From NCBI GenBank assembly GCA_022763385.1, contig JALEGQ010000093.1:1-44519 (forward strand): 44,519 nt of DNA, read 5' to 3'. Positions within the stretch are counted from its first letter, which is position 1; the number at the start of each line of letters is the position of its first letter. The stretch is from a bacterium (GTDB lineage Bacteria; Bdellovibrionota_C; UBA2361; RFPC01). The position numbers and the translations under genes are program-made. The notes beneath the pieces were generated by a model. That model made no database searches. It was given only the letters and a program-made list of their open reading frames with translations, and was not told where the DNA came from. Positions 26,460 to 34,628 of the stretch are shown here, piece by piece.

Positions 26460-27257
26460 ATGAAGCGCGAAAAAGCAAACTACATGATCCAATCAGTCTC
26501 TCACGCTATCGACGTTCTTGAAGAGCTCGCTCACGTACGGGGAGAGGTAGGAGTGACGGAGTTATCAAAACGATTAAAGCTCCACAAAAATAATGTATTT
26601 CGACTTCTTGCAACTCTCGAGCTCCGTGGATACGTCGAGCAGAATCCACAGAGTGAGGACTACCGACTCGGAGTAAAGGTTCTTGAGCTTGGCCAGGCCT
26701 ATCTTATTCAGAGCAACGTGGTCCAGCGTTCTACTCCGATTTTGAGACGGCTTGCGGATGAGACTGGTGAAACCGCTAGTCTCGCTATCCTTCAGAATGG
26801 GCAGGTTCAGTACCCGATCTCATTTGAGCCGAAGAAGCCGGTTCGGGTTGCTGGTCGGATTGCGACCTCTGTCGCCGCGAAGCAGAGTGCGGTGGGACGA
26901 TTGTTGACGGCCCAGCTCTCTGATGCGGCCCTCGATGAGATTCTCGCTCCGAATACCGCACAAGACGCAGCGATTCGGAATCAACTTTCTGAGTTAAGGG
27001 GATCTGGCAAGGTGCTGGATAAGGGTGCTACGGAGGCGGAGGTGGTCGCGCTTTCGCAGGTAGTACGAGGAACTGGGAACACCATAGTCGGTGCTATTGA
27101 GGTGCTTGCTCCGCAGTTTCGGGTGAACGTTTCGGCGCTCGAAGAAGCCCTTGAGCGTTCAGCAACTGAGCTCTCCAGTGCCCTTGGTGGGACGAAAGCG
27201 ACGCTCTCTGGCGCAATCGAAAAGAGTGACGGTCGAGAGCTCACTTCTGCGGTATAG
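26460..27257 (+). CDS. IclR-family transcriptional regulator
   Basis: 265 residues from ATG 26460, preceded by AGAGG and a second GAGA. A start 57 bases upstream is possible but adds an Arg-rich leader. The winged helix-turn-helix reads IQSVSHAIDVLEELAH then GVTELSKRLKLHKNNVFRLL and LELRGYVEQNPQSEDYRLG. The C-terminal effector domain has LGQAYLIQSNVVQRSTPILRRLADETGETASLA and a later AKQSAVGRLLTA segment, all as in IclR. Family members sense small metabolites, often organic acids or aromatic breakdown products. The acyl-CoA dehydrogenase gene follows 173 bases downstream, so it is a plausible target. Confidence 0.92.
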   Translation: MKREKANYMIQSVSHAIDVLEELAHVRGEVGVTELSKRLKLHKNNVFRLLATLELRGYVEQNPQSEDYRLGVKVLELGQAYLIQSNVVQRSTPILRRLADETGETASLAILQNGQVQYPISFEPKKPVRVAGRIATSVAAKQSAVGRLLTAQLSDAALDEILAPNTAQDAAIRNQLSELRGSGKVLDKGATEAEVVALSQVVRGTGNTIVGAIEVLAPQFRVNVSALEEALERSATELSSALGGTKATLSGAIEKSDGRELTSAV

Positions 27258-27295
27258 AGGAGCGGCGGTGTACGCGTCGGTGGTTTCGGGCGTGA

Positions 27296-27385
27296 CCTCA
27301 CCTTTTGTGGGGTGAGGAATTGACGCTCGGTCTGCGTGGTCTTCTTTTTTCGGGAAGAGTGGTGAAGCAAGTGCTTTCGCACTTG
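27296..27385. promoter_or_regulatory. Two hairpins between iclR-type gene and acyl-CoA dehydrogenase
   Basis: CCTCACC (27296-27302) pairs with GGTGAGG (27311-27317). CAAGTGC-TTTC-GCACTTG (27368-27385) is a perfect 7-bp stem with a tetraloop. The second is followed by a further GC-rich inverted stretch before the next ATG. They may be a terminator remnant or leader structure of the dehydrogenase mRNA. Confidence 0.45.
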
Positions 27386-27430
27386 GCGGTGTGCTCCGTG
27401 CCGGCGAAGGGTCGGCGGGCAGTGTAAAAC

Positions 27431-28588
27431 ATGAGGCCGGTGAGTATGGATAGCTATACCGAAGATCAGTGTGCCCTTCAGGAACAGGCTCGAAAGTTTG
27501 CTCGGGGGGAGATCCTCCCAGTTGCGGCCCAGCTTGATGAAGAGTCGCGCTTTCCGCGGGAGGTGCTTGCCCAGGCTCAGCGTTTAGGGTTGATGAACCT
27601 GACTCTTCCGGAATCGTGTGGAGGGACCGCCCTCTCTCTCGTTGATTGCTGTATCGTGCTGGAGGAGATCGCGGCCGGTTGCGCTGGAGTGGCGACATCC
27701 CTCGTGGCAAACGACCTCGCTCTCACCCCGATCTCCCTTTACGGCGACGCTGACCAGCAGGCTCGTTTTATCGGTGAACTCATCTCCAACGGAGGGTTCG
27801 CCTCGTTCTGTCTAAGCGAGCCGGGAGCAGGATCAGATGCTGCCGGATTGAAGACTTCCATAGAAAAGACCGCGAACGGGTATCGAATTACTGGTGAAAA
27901 GCAGTGGATTACTAATGGGGGAGAGGCCTCGCAGTACACTGTGTTTGCTACCCATGATCGTTCGCAGGGACATAAGGGGATCTCTTGTGTGGTCGTTCCA
28001 GCAGAGAGTGTTGGTGTCTCGACCGGTCAGCATGAGAACAAGATGGGACAGCGGTGTTCTAACACCGTGAGTGTCACCTTTGATGGGGTTGAGGTGCCCG
28101 CCGAGAATCTGATCGGCAAAGAGGGAGAGGGCTTTCGTGTCGCGATGCATACCCTCGATGTCAGTCGTCCCATGACCGCCATTATGGCGGTCGGTATCGG
28201 TCGGGCGGCCTTTGAGCATGCGAGGGGCTACGCTCTGGAGCGGAAGCAGTTTGGACAGGCGATCGCTGAGTTTCAGGGGATACAGTTTATGCTCGCTGAT
28301 ATGGCAACTGAGATCGATGCGGCTCGCTTACTGACTCTTCGTTCTGCACGACTCGTAGATGAAACGAAGCGTTCCTCACTTGAGTCGAGCATGGCGAAGC
28401 GTTTTGCTGCCGATATGTGCATGAAGGTGGCGACCGATGCCGTGCAGATCTATGGTGGCTATGGATATACGAAAGATTACCCGGTCGAGAAGTTGATGCG
28501 AGACGCGAAGCTTCTGCAGATATATGAGGGGACGAGTCAGATACAGCGGCTAGTAATCGCTCGCGAGCTGCTGAGAGAGTCGCGGTGA
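27431..28588 (+). CDS. Acyl-CoA dehydrogenase, short/medium-chain type
   Basis: 385 residues (or 380 from the in-frame ATG at 27446). An FAD-dependent flavoenzyme that makes the alpha-beta double bond in acyl-CoA. Visible: the helical N-terminal domain, [17 protein letters not shown], the flavin-binding [38 protein letters not shown], and near the C-terminus [34 protein letters not shown] with the catalytic Glu position. This matches butyryl-CoA or isovaleryl-type dehydrogenases, but the substrate cannot be fixed. It lies behind the IclR regulator. An electron-transfer flavoprotein is not encoded in the window. Confidence 0.93.
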   Translation: MRPVSMDSYTEDQCALQEQARKFARGEILPVAAQLDEESRFPREVLAQAQRLGLMNLTLPESCGGTALSLVDCCIVLEEIAAGCAGVATSLVANDLALTPISLYGDADQQARFIGELISNGGFASFCLSEPGAGSDAAGLKTSIEKTANGYRITGEKQWITNGGEASQYTVFATHDRSQGHKGISCVVVPAESVGVSTGQHENKMGQRCSNTVSVTFDGVEVPAENLIGKEGEGFRVAMHTLDVSRPMTAIMAVGIGRAAFEHARGYALERKQFGQAIAEFQGIQFMLADMATEIDAARLLTLRSARLVDETKRSSLESSMAKRFAADMCMKVATDAVQIYGGYGYTKDYPVEKLMRDAKLLQIYEGTSQIQRLVIARELLRESR

Positions 28589-28630
28589 TGCGGTGGCAGA
28601 CACGAGTTTTCTGAAGAGAGGAGAGATTTC

Positions 28631-28987
28631 ATGAGTGCGGAGGGAGAGAACGCTGCGGTATTCGATGCAGAAGAGGCTTTTGAGCGAGTCGACAACGACA
28701 AGGAGCTCTTCTTTGAGCTTGTTGAGATGTTTTTTGGTGATTACGACACCGTCCTCGTCGGGATTCGAGAGGCCATTGAAGAGGGCGAACCTCGTCACCT
28801 TGAAGAGCGCGCTCATTCAGTGAAGAGTGCACTCGGAAATATCGGCGCAATGAAGGCTTTCTATGATGCCCTCGCTCTGGAGAAGCTCGGTAGGAGTGGA
28901 AGCGTGGAGGGCGGAGCAGAGCTGCTTGCCGCGCTGGAAGAACACGTCGCTGCGTACCGGGTTGAGATCGAAAAGCACCGTTCGTAG
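28631..28987 (+). CDS. Stand-alone HPt phosphotransfer protein
   Basis: 118 residues, a single histidine phosphotransfer domain. The signature is AHSVKSALGNIGA with the phospho-accepting His at residue 62. It sits in a four-helix bundle pattern with an acidic first helix (FDAEEAFERVDNDKELFFEL) and a Leu/Glu-rich last helix. Such proteins relay phosphoryl groups between receiver domains. No kinase or receiver gene is adjacent, but the next gene, convergent, is a CheX-like protein, so both may belong to a phosphorelay linked to chemotaxis. It starts 42 bases after the dehydrogenase. Confidence 0.85.
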   Translation: MSAEGENAAVFDAEEAFERVDNDKELFFELVEMFFGDYDTVLVGIREAIEEGEPRHLEERAHSVKSALGNIGAMKAFYDALALEKLGRSGSVEGGAELLAALEEHVAAYRVEIEKHRS

Positions 28988-29033
28988 GCGAATGAAGCGA
29001 ATCTCGTCTTTCAGATAAGAGCTTTTGTCGCGC

Positions 29034-29504
29034 TTACTTTGTGGGAGCAAGGTTTGCTTCAATCCAAAACTTTCCGGAATCACATTCGAATTCAATGGAA
29101 AGGACAGGGCTCTCAGAGAATTGCTTAATCGAAACTCCCTTTCCCTTGATGATCATAGGGGTCGCCATTTCGAAGGAGTGACCGTTCTCATTCAGGAGTT
29201 TTTTTACCCCACCGGTGATCATGTTCGTCAGTTCACCAACGGCATCTTCAACATCCTCGTTGAGTTCGGTAAACTCCTCCATCAGCATCTTGCTGACGAT
29301 GGAGAGGATCGTCTGCTGTTCAAAACTCAGGGTCATATTCCCACTCACCTGGGTGCCGGCCATACCGATCAGGCCATTCAGTTCTCCACGGGTAAGATCC
29401 CCTTCCTTCCGGCTTGGTTTTCCGCCACGAACCTCCGTTGAGGCCATGGTTTGGAGGACGTTCACCGTTGAGGAGATAAACGGATTAATGTATTCGGCTT
29501 TCAT
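29034..29504 (-). CDS. CheX-like chemotaxis phosphatase
   Basis: 156 residues. The CheC/CheX/FliY-type core shows NPFISSTVNVLQTMA near the N-terminus and NEDVEDAVGELTNMITGGVK in the middle, which is the ExxN-type motif that inserts into the CheY active site. The typical VSGNMTLSF strand is also present. It probably dephosphorylates CheY-P or another receiver. The only other chemotaxis-type gene in the window is the HPt, so the target is unknown. It starts 3 bases after the stop of the peptidase gene, which suggests one transcript. Confidence 0.85.
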   Translation of the reverse strand: MKAEYINPFISSTVNVLQTMASTEVRGGKPSRKEGDLTRGELNGLIGMAGTQVSGNMTLSFEQQTILSIVSKMLMEEFTELNEDVEDAVGELTNMITGGVKKLLNENGHSFEMATPMIIKGKGVSIKQFSESPVLSIEFECDSGKFWIEANLAPTK

Positions 29505-29507
29505 GAG

Positions 29508-30509
29508 TTACTCTTCCTTACATTTCTTGCAGGCGTTCCTGGTCTCGTGACTTGGTTTCATCTGAGCCTTGTGAGGAGCAAATTCGGTGTACTGAAGAGG
29601 CGTGTCGTAGTTCCATCTCCAGACGACATCAGTTTGCCCTCCATCTTTCGAGTTCGCCAGATCCTTTAGATGTGCTTGGAGGCTTGCTTCAAACTCCGAA
29701 AAAGAGAGGGAGAAGGTGGTGCGAAAGGCCTTCCGAAACTCTTGTCCCCGTCGGAGTCGGTAAAAAAGCTCTTTTACTGTTGAGGGAGATTGTTCATTCA
29801 GCAGGAGCTTCACCGCATAGAGGCTTTGGGCATAGGCTGCCGGAACCATCTTTTGGGGAAGCTTGGTAAACCCCGTCTGGAGCAGGTGTAGTGGAATCAT
29901 CCTTTCTTTTTGAACCCAGCGTTGGAGCGCTTGCCGGAGGATGGGGTGCTCCGGACCTTCGAGGAGTTGAGCAATTCCTTCGTCAAGCCAACCGGGGCAG
30001 GCTCCCTTGGTTTGATGATCGATAACGGCGTGTACGAGCTCGTGTCGTACCGCTCTCTGAAGTTCCCCCTGTTCGAGGTCTCTTCCCCGGTGATGGGAGA
30101 GTTCACTTGCCTGTTTCATTGGGATGATGATCCGGGAGCGGAGGTAGATCGCGTTCGTCCACGTGGGAAGTTTGAGGGTGCGATAGAACTTTTTCGGGTT
30201 CATCAGCTCTACCTGGGTTCGAAATCCGGTTCGAATTCCGAGGGTCGTGCCGATGGTGTCGAGCTCATGGTGGAGCTGTTTCTTCAGCCCGTCGGCTGCC
30301 GTTTGGTACTGAGGAGGAAAAACGAGATGAAATGAGTGATGAGATTGGTCTCCGATGGGCGCATAGATGAGTTGTGCGGATGCCGCATTCTCTTCAAGGG
30401 GAGTTGCCCCGGCTGGAATCGAAAGCAAGATGCAGGAGAGCAGGAGGGCGAGGGCCTGACCCGATCGCCAAGAAAGAGCTCCCCCTTCACGTCCCCTTGT
30501 CTCGTTCAT
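29508..30509 (-). CDS. Exported HExxH metallopeptidase-like protein (MA clan)
   Basis: 333 residues from the ATG at 30509, chosen for the following signal peptide (QALALLLSCILLSIPAGA, cleavage after AGA or AGATP). The gluzincin motif is AVRHELVHAVIDHQ, then PGWLDEGIAQLLEG, where the Glu in DEG fits the third zinc ligand. The C-terminal region is helical (YRLRRGQEFRKAFRTTFSL). I expect a periplasmic or outer-membrane peptidase-like protein of the MA-clan 'peptidase MA-like' type; the substrate is unknown. The RBS for this start is poor, and an ATG at 30575 with GGGAG upstream would add 22 residues. It is likely cotranscribed with cheX downstream. Confidence 0.8.
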   Translation of the reverse strand: MNETRGREGGALSWRSGQALALLLSCILLSIPAGATPLEENAASAQLIYAPIGDQSHHSFHLVFPPQYQTAADGLKKQLHHELDTIGTTLGIRTGFRTQVELMNPKKFYRTLKLPTWTNAIYLRSRIIIPMKQASELSHHRGRDLEQGELQRAVRHELVHAVIDHQTKGACPGWLDEGIAQLLEGPEHPILRQALQRWVQKERMIPLHLLQTGFTKLPQKMVPAAYAQSLYAVKLLLNEQSPSTVKELFYRLRRGQEFRKAFRTTFSLSFSEFEASLQAHLKDLANSKDGGQTDVVWRWNYDTPLQYTEFAPHKAQMKPSHETRNACKKCKEE

Positions 30510-30686
30510 ACCCCTTTGCAGCCGATAATGGATTTCGATCATAGTCGGAAAATCGGCAGAAATCGAAAGGAACATGAGAGATATTCTCCCTACACCTGGG
30601 GGCTGTTGAGGGGCATACTTGATTTTCATCTCTGAGAGAGGTACCTACGAGGGGCACGATTTCGGAATGGAGAAGAGGGAGAAGCG

Positions 30687-31622
30687 ATGAGTGGTCAGAT
30701 AAATGGTCGAGTTCGGGAGATTTTGCAGTGGTACCGGGGAGAAAATCTCGGGGTCCAGAGGAATCTCGCTCTCATGTTGAATAGCGGTCGGCTCGCTGGC
30801 ACGGGCAAGATGGTGGTGCTCCCCGTGGATCAGGGCTTTGAGCACGGCCCGGCTCGGACCTTCGGCCCGAATCCGGCGGGGTATGATCCGAACTATCATT
30901 TTGAGCTGGCGATAGAGTCCGGCTGCAGTGCCTATGCGGCACCGTACGGACAACTTGCTGTTGGTCACGCCGACTATCTCGGGAAGATCCCAGTTATTGT
31001 CAAGATTAACAATAATGAGTGTCTCCATTCGAGCAAGAATCCTATTCCGGCGGTGACCTGTTCCATTGCGGATGCGCTTCGTCTCGGAGCCTCAGCAGTA
31101 GGATTTACCATCTATCCCGGTTCTGGGATGAAGAAGGAGATGTATGAGGAGATCCGTGAACTGGGAGAGGAAGCCCGGTCTTGTGGTCTCCCAGTGGTAA
31201 TCTGGTCCTACCCACGTGGAGAGCAGATCACTCCTGACGGAGAAACTGCGGTAGATATCGTGGCCTACGCGGCACACATTGCCGCCCAGCTCGGGGCTCA
31301 CATCGTAAAGGTGAAGCCTCCGGTCTCTTCCATCGAGCTTCCCGCGGCCAAGAAGGCGTATGAGGAGGCGGGGATTCCGGTGAGCACCCTGGAGGAGCGT
31401 ACTCGTCATGTGATTCAAAGTACCTTTGCTGGAAAGCGAATTGTTATCTTCTCTGGAGGAGCGAGTAAGGATGACGAGGCGGTCCTGGAAGATGTGAAGG
31501 GATTGAATGCCGGAGGGGCATTCGGGAGTATCATGGGTCGAAATGCCTTTCAACGGCCGAAGGAAGAGGCCCTCGCCCTGCTCGAGAGCGTCTTTTCGAT
31601 CTACGGAGAAGGGCTTTCCTGA
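30687..31622 (+). CDS. fbaB: Class I fructose-bisphosphate aldolase (FbaB/DhnA type)
   Basis: 311 residues. This is the archaeal/DhnA-type aldolase that splits fructose 1,6-bisphosphate via a Schiff base, working in glycolysis or gluconeogenesis. Seen: VLPVDQGFEHGPARTFGPNP, IVKINNNECLHSS, the phosphate-binding TIYPGSGMKK segment, IWSYPRGE, and HIVKVKPPV carrying the likely Schiff-base Lys. Near the C-terminus IFSGGASKDDEAVLEDV and GAFGSIMGRNAFQR follow as in E. coli FbaB. A strong purine-rich RBS (GAGGGAGAAG) precedes the ATG. It starts 177 bases after the divergent peptidase start. Confidence 0.93.
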   Translation: MSGQINGRVREILQWYRGENLGVQRNLALMLNSGRLAGTGKMVVLPVDQGFEHGPARTFGPNPAGYDPNYHFELAIESGCSAYAAPYGQLAVGHADYLGKIPVIVKINNNECLHSSKNPIPAVTCSIADALRLGASAVGFTIYPGSGMKKEMYEEIRELGEEARSCGLPVVIWSYPRGEQITPDGETAVDIVAYAAHIAAQLGAHIVKVKPPVSSIELPAAKKAYEEAGIPVSTLEERTRHVIQSTFAGKRIVIFSGGASKDDEAVLEDVKGLNAGGAFGSIMGRNAFQRPKEEALALLESVFSIYGEGLS

Positions 31623-31638
31623 CCTCTTTTCTCTTCAT

Positions 31639-31673
31639 CTCCCGTTGTATAACGGGAGAATCGTCCTTATTAT
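31639..31673 (+). promoter_or_regulatory. Promoter with overlapping palindrome before the Fe-S scaffold gene
   Basis: TTGTAT (31645-31650), 17-base spacer, TATTAT (31668-31673), about 30 bases ahead of the ATG at 31705. The -35 lies within a perfect palindrome CTCCCGTT-GTAT-AACGGGAG (31639-31658), which could be an operator or the end hairpin of the aldolase gene. The palindrome matches the known type 2 IscR pattern only in part, so I do not assign it. Confidence 0.55.
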
Positions 31674-31704
31674 AGAAGGATAGCCGAGCAATTGGAGAAA
31701 AAGT

Positions 31705-32106
31705 ATGGAATCGACGAGCGAAACAGCAGTTCCTGAATCTGGAGCCCCTGAGTCTGGAGAGGGGTTTATCCCGACGGATGAGCGGCCTATTCATTTTACC
31801 GAGGCTGCGGTCAGTGCGGTGCGGGAGGCCATCAAGGCTGAGGGAGAGGAAGGCGATGCTCTGCGGGTCTCCGTTATGGGCGGAGGGTGCTCCGGTTATC
31901 AGTATAACCTCGATTTTGAGAAAGAGACTCGGATGGGCGATGTCTCGATTCCGTTTGGCGATGTTACGATCATCATCGATTCGGTAAGTGCGGGGTTACT
32001 GAAGGGCACCGTGGTTGATTTCGTCTCTGGACTGAATGGAACCGGTTTTAAGTTCGAAAATCCGAATGCCAACCGCACCTGTGGTTGTGGGAGCTCTTTC
32101 GGGTAG
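31705..32106 (+). CDS. erpA: Iron-sulfur cluster insertion protein, IscA/ErpA family
   Basis: 133 residues. A-type carrier that delivers Fe-S clusters to apo-enzymes. The three conserved cysteines are in GGGCSGYQYNLDF and in the C-terminal RTCGCGSSF. The intervening DVTIIIDSVSAGLLKGTVVDFV is typical. The first 25 residues are an acidic, Ser/Pro-rich leader not found in E. coli ErpA. ErpA is preferred over IscA because no isc cluster genes are nearby, but the subfamily is uncertain. A good RBS (GGAG) and a likely promoter precede it. Its stop overlaps by one base with the start of the next lipoprotein gene. Confidence 0.85.
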   Translation: MESTSETAVPESGAPESGEGFIPTDERPIHFTEAAVSAVREAIKAEGEEGDALRVSVMGGGCSGYQYNLDFEKETRMGDVSIPFGDVTIIIDSVSAGLLKGTVVDFVSGLNGTGFKFENPNANRTCGCGSSFG

Positions 32107-32693
32107 TGAAGCGCTCTTTTGGCCTTGCTGCAGTAATCGTCGCGATCCTGTCCGGATGTACTCCTGTATCGGGGGGAACCGGAGCCGGGGGGGGAAATAT
32201 CGGGCGGGCGTCTCTTCGGTCGCCGGTTCAGTATCTTGATCGGCAGCAGGTGGTCCGAGAAGAAGTCGCCAATCATCCGACTGCCTTCTCGGCAGCGGGG
32301 GACCAGTGGCCCTCTCTCTGGAAGCGCTCTCAATTGCTCTCCTCCGAGTATCTCAATGTGGATACGAACCCGAAGGTCATTCGTGGCCCATCGGAGGGGG
32401 GCTTCCACATTCGCCACTTTCCGAAGCAGAACAGTCTGAAGCAGGGCAGTCCAAAACAGAACAGTTCGCAGCAGGGGGAACTTAGGCACGCCCCTCCGTA
32501 CGCCTACGAGATTCTCGCAGTTCGTCGTGATGCACAGAACGACGGCCTGCTCTCGGTACAGGTCAATGTGGTCAATCTTCAAAGCGGGAAGCAAGATCGT
32601 GATGCCCGTCTTCTCGCAAGAAATATCGCCCGTTTTCTAAAGACCGGCGTCTTTGAGCGCGACATTCCTTTCTCGCACTCCAAACCTCTTTAG
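32106..32693 (+). CDS. Lipoprotein with pentapeptide repeats, unknown function
   Basis: 195 residues from GTG 32106, which overlaps the preceding stop (TAGTG) and gives the signal peptide MKRSFGLAAVIVAILSGC. The lipobox is AILSGC, followed by a Gly-rich linker. The body has no motif I recognise. Near residues 106-125 there are four imperfect pentapeptides of the PKQNS/LKQGS type, encoded by a 15-bp tandem repeat. The C-terminal third is alpha/beta (YAYEILAVRRDAQNDGLL and QVNVVNLQSGKQDRDARLLA). Translational coupling to the Fe-S gene is likely, but a functional link is not obvious. Confidence 0.65.
   Translation: MKRSFGLAAVIVAILSGCTPVSGGTGAGGGNIGRASLRSPVQYLDRQQVVREEVANHPTAFSAAGDQWPSLWKRSQLLSSEYLNVDTNPKVIRGPSEGGFHIRHFPKQNSLKQGSPKQNSSQQGELRHAPPYAYEILAVRRDAQNDGLLSVQVNVVNLQSGKQDRDARLLARNIARFLKTGVFERDIPFSHSKPL
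32421..32480. repeat. 15-bp tandem repeat, four imperfect copies, in a lipoprotein gene
   Basis: Codon units CCG-AAG-CAG-AAC-AGT, CTG-AAG-CAG-GGC-AGT, CCA-AAA-CAG-AAC-AGT and TCG-CAG-CAG-GGG-GAA in frame, encoding PKQNS, LKQGS, PKQNS and SQQGE. Confidence 0.8.
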
Positions 32694-32909
32694 CTCTTGG
32701 GGCTCCTTTTTTATTGGAGCGCCTCAATTTCCTGATTTTTCGTGATCTTTTCCTGAGCGTTTCCTTTTCCGCTTCAGATCGTCATGTCTGGTCCGTATCA
32801 CAACGACCTCTGCTTCTGACCAGAAGGTACTGGTCGCCTTGAGAACCAAATGCTGTTCAGACAGCAGCGGCACTCAGGGCTTCGAAGGATTCGAAGAAGA
32901 AGGTTGTAT

Positions 32910-34556
32910 ATGTCGTATCGTTGTTTTCTTTTCCTCGGGGTAGTCCTCTCCATCTTTTCCCAGAGCGGGTTCTGTTCTCCCTCGGTCTATCAAGGTGAGT
33001 ATCTGGTACAGCTCTCTCACGCTACCCGTGCCTCTGGCGCGGAAGCCGGGTATCACCTCGTACAGGTGGATCGGGGATTATCACTGCGTAGCGCACAGGC
33101 TCAGGTCGTAGAGTACGATCAGGCTCGCGTTCGTGCCGACTGCGCCACCCTTGCTGCTGACCTCGGCAGTGACCTCTCACACTGTGAACCAAACGCCTAC
33201 TGGGAACTGCTGGCGACACCGAATGATCCGAAGTATGGCTCCCTCTACGGACTTGAAAAGCTGAACTTGCCGGCGGCATGGAACAAAACCAAGGGATCTC
33301 GAGGCGTGATCATCGCCGTACTCGATACTGGTGTGGACTACACTCACCCAGACCTCGCCGCCAATATGTGGCGCAATAGCGGCGAGATCGCTGACAACGG
33401 TATCGATGATGACGGGAACGGCTACATCGATGATGTGTACGGTATTGATGAGTTTAATGAAGACGGGGACCCGTACGATGACCACGGTCACGGAACGCAC
33501 TGTGCGGGTACCGTGGGAGCTGTTGGCGACAATGAAGTTGGAGTTGTCGGGGTCAACTGGAACGTTGAGATTATGGCGCTAAAGTTTCTCAGTGCGGGAG
33601 GGGGCGGAAGTACGGTCGATGCTCTTGGAGCGATTGATTATGCTATCGACAACGGAGCTCGGGTGATCAATGCCTCTTTCGGTGGTTCATTCTATTCCCA
33701 GGCGCTCTACAACGCGATCGAACGGGCAAATGAAGCAGGAGTTCTCTTTGTTGCTGCTGCTGGGAACAAGACTCGGGATAATGACGAGGAGCCGAACTAC
33801 CCCTCAAACTTTGACCTCCCGAATGTGATCTCGGTGGCCGCCTCCGACCAGAACGACAAGCTGGCGTCCTTTTCAAATTACGGGGATGAGAAGGTGCACC
33901 TCGCAGCCCCTGGCGTTCGGATTCTCAGCACCTTTCCGGGAAATCGATATGCCGCGTTGAATGGAACCTCTATGGCGGCTCCTCATGTCGCTGGACTCGC
34001 TGGACTCATTCTCTCGGAATACACTGACTATAGCGCCCTCCAGGTAAAGAATCTCATGATGAATACCGCCGACGTGATGGAGTCCTTCGTTGGAAGAGTG
34101 CAGTCCGGTGGCCGGATTAACGCGGCTGCAGCGCTCCAGGCAAATGGTTCTGCGAAGGGAGAGAGCCCAGAGGCCGGCTCAGGGGGAGAAGAGTCTCCTG
34201 TCTCCGAACACCGGGTGCGTCTGAAGCGGAAAAAGAGAGGCCGGAGATTTCAGGCTACGGTGCTCGGTGGTACGGAGGGGGCCCTGCAGGCGGTAACTCT
34301 TCAATTGAGGAATCGGTCGGGAAGTACTTCGTGTGAGCTCGGAGAGCTCGAGCTCGGAGGGAGGACTCGGGTTCACTTTTCGGTACCGAAGAGTGTGGCC
34401 TTCACCGCCGTTCAGGTAGGAGAGGTGCAGTCACGAGAGCTCCGGGTGAGTTCACGATCGCGGTCTCGGAAGAGACGACGCGCACGTCGGACGCGTTCAC
34501 TCGAGAGCGTGTGTGGTCGAATTGCGGTTCGGATGCGCTCGCTCCGGCCTCGGTGA
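32910..34556 (+). CDS. Secreted subtilisin-like serine protease
   Basis: 548 residues from ATG 32910 (AAGAAGG upstream). Signal peptide MSYRCFLFLGVVLSIFSQSG, then a propeptide-like region of about 90 residues (YLVQLSHATR...). The S8 catalytic triad is Asp139 in VLDTGVDYTHPDL, His193 in HGHGTHCAGT and Ser353 in GTSMAAPHVAG, with oxyanion Asn285 in AAAGNK. An Asp-rich loop (DDDGNGYIDD) before the His looks calcium-binding. After the protease domain come about 130 residues with a beta-like segment (RFQATVLGGTEGALQAVTLQ) and a very Arg-rich C-terminus (RSRSRKRRRARRTR). Function would be extracellular or periplasmic protein breakdown. Confidence 0.92.
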   Translation: MSYRCFLFLGVVLSIFSQSGFCSPSVYQGEYLVQLSHATRASGAEAGYHLVQVDRGLSLRSAQAQVVEYDQARVRADCATLAADLGSDLSHCEPNAYWELLATPNDPKYGSLYGLEKLNLPAAWNKTKGSRGVIIAVLDTGVDYTHPDLAANMWRNSGEIADNGIDDDGNGYIDDVYGIDEFNEDGDPYDDHGHGTHCAGTVGAVGDNEVGVVGVNWNVEIMALKFLSAGGGGSTVDALGAIDYAIDNGARVINASFGGSFYSQALYNAIERANEAGVLFVAAAGNKTRDNDEEPNYPSNFDLPNVISVAASDQNDKLASFSNYGDEKVHLAAPGVRILSTFPGNRYAALNGTSMAAPHVAGLAGLILSEYTDYSALQVKNLMMNTADVMESFVGRVQSGGRINAAAALQANGSAKGESPEAGSGGEESPVSEHRVRLKRKKRGRRFQATVLGGTEGALQAVTLQLRNRSGSTSCELGELELGGRTRVHFSVPKSVAFTAVQVGEVQSRELRVSSRSRSRKRRRARRTRSLESVCGRIAVRMRSLRPR

Positions 34557-34628
34557 TACAGAGAAAGAGTTCTTTTCTTCTCGGCGTACGGTGTCTATCC
34601 TCGCCATCAGATAACGATGGGAGGAGAG

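Noticed and set aside
31634-31658. An IscR type 2 site before the Fe-S gene
   Set aside because: Only part of the conserved positions match; the palindrome is reported without naming a regulator.
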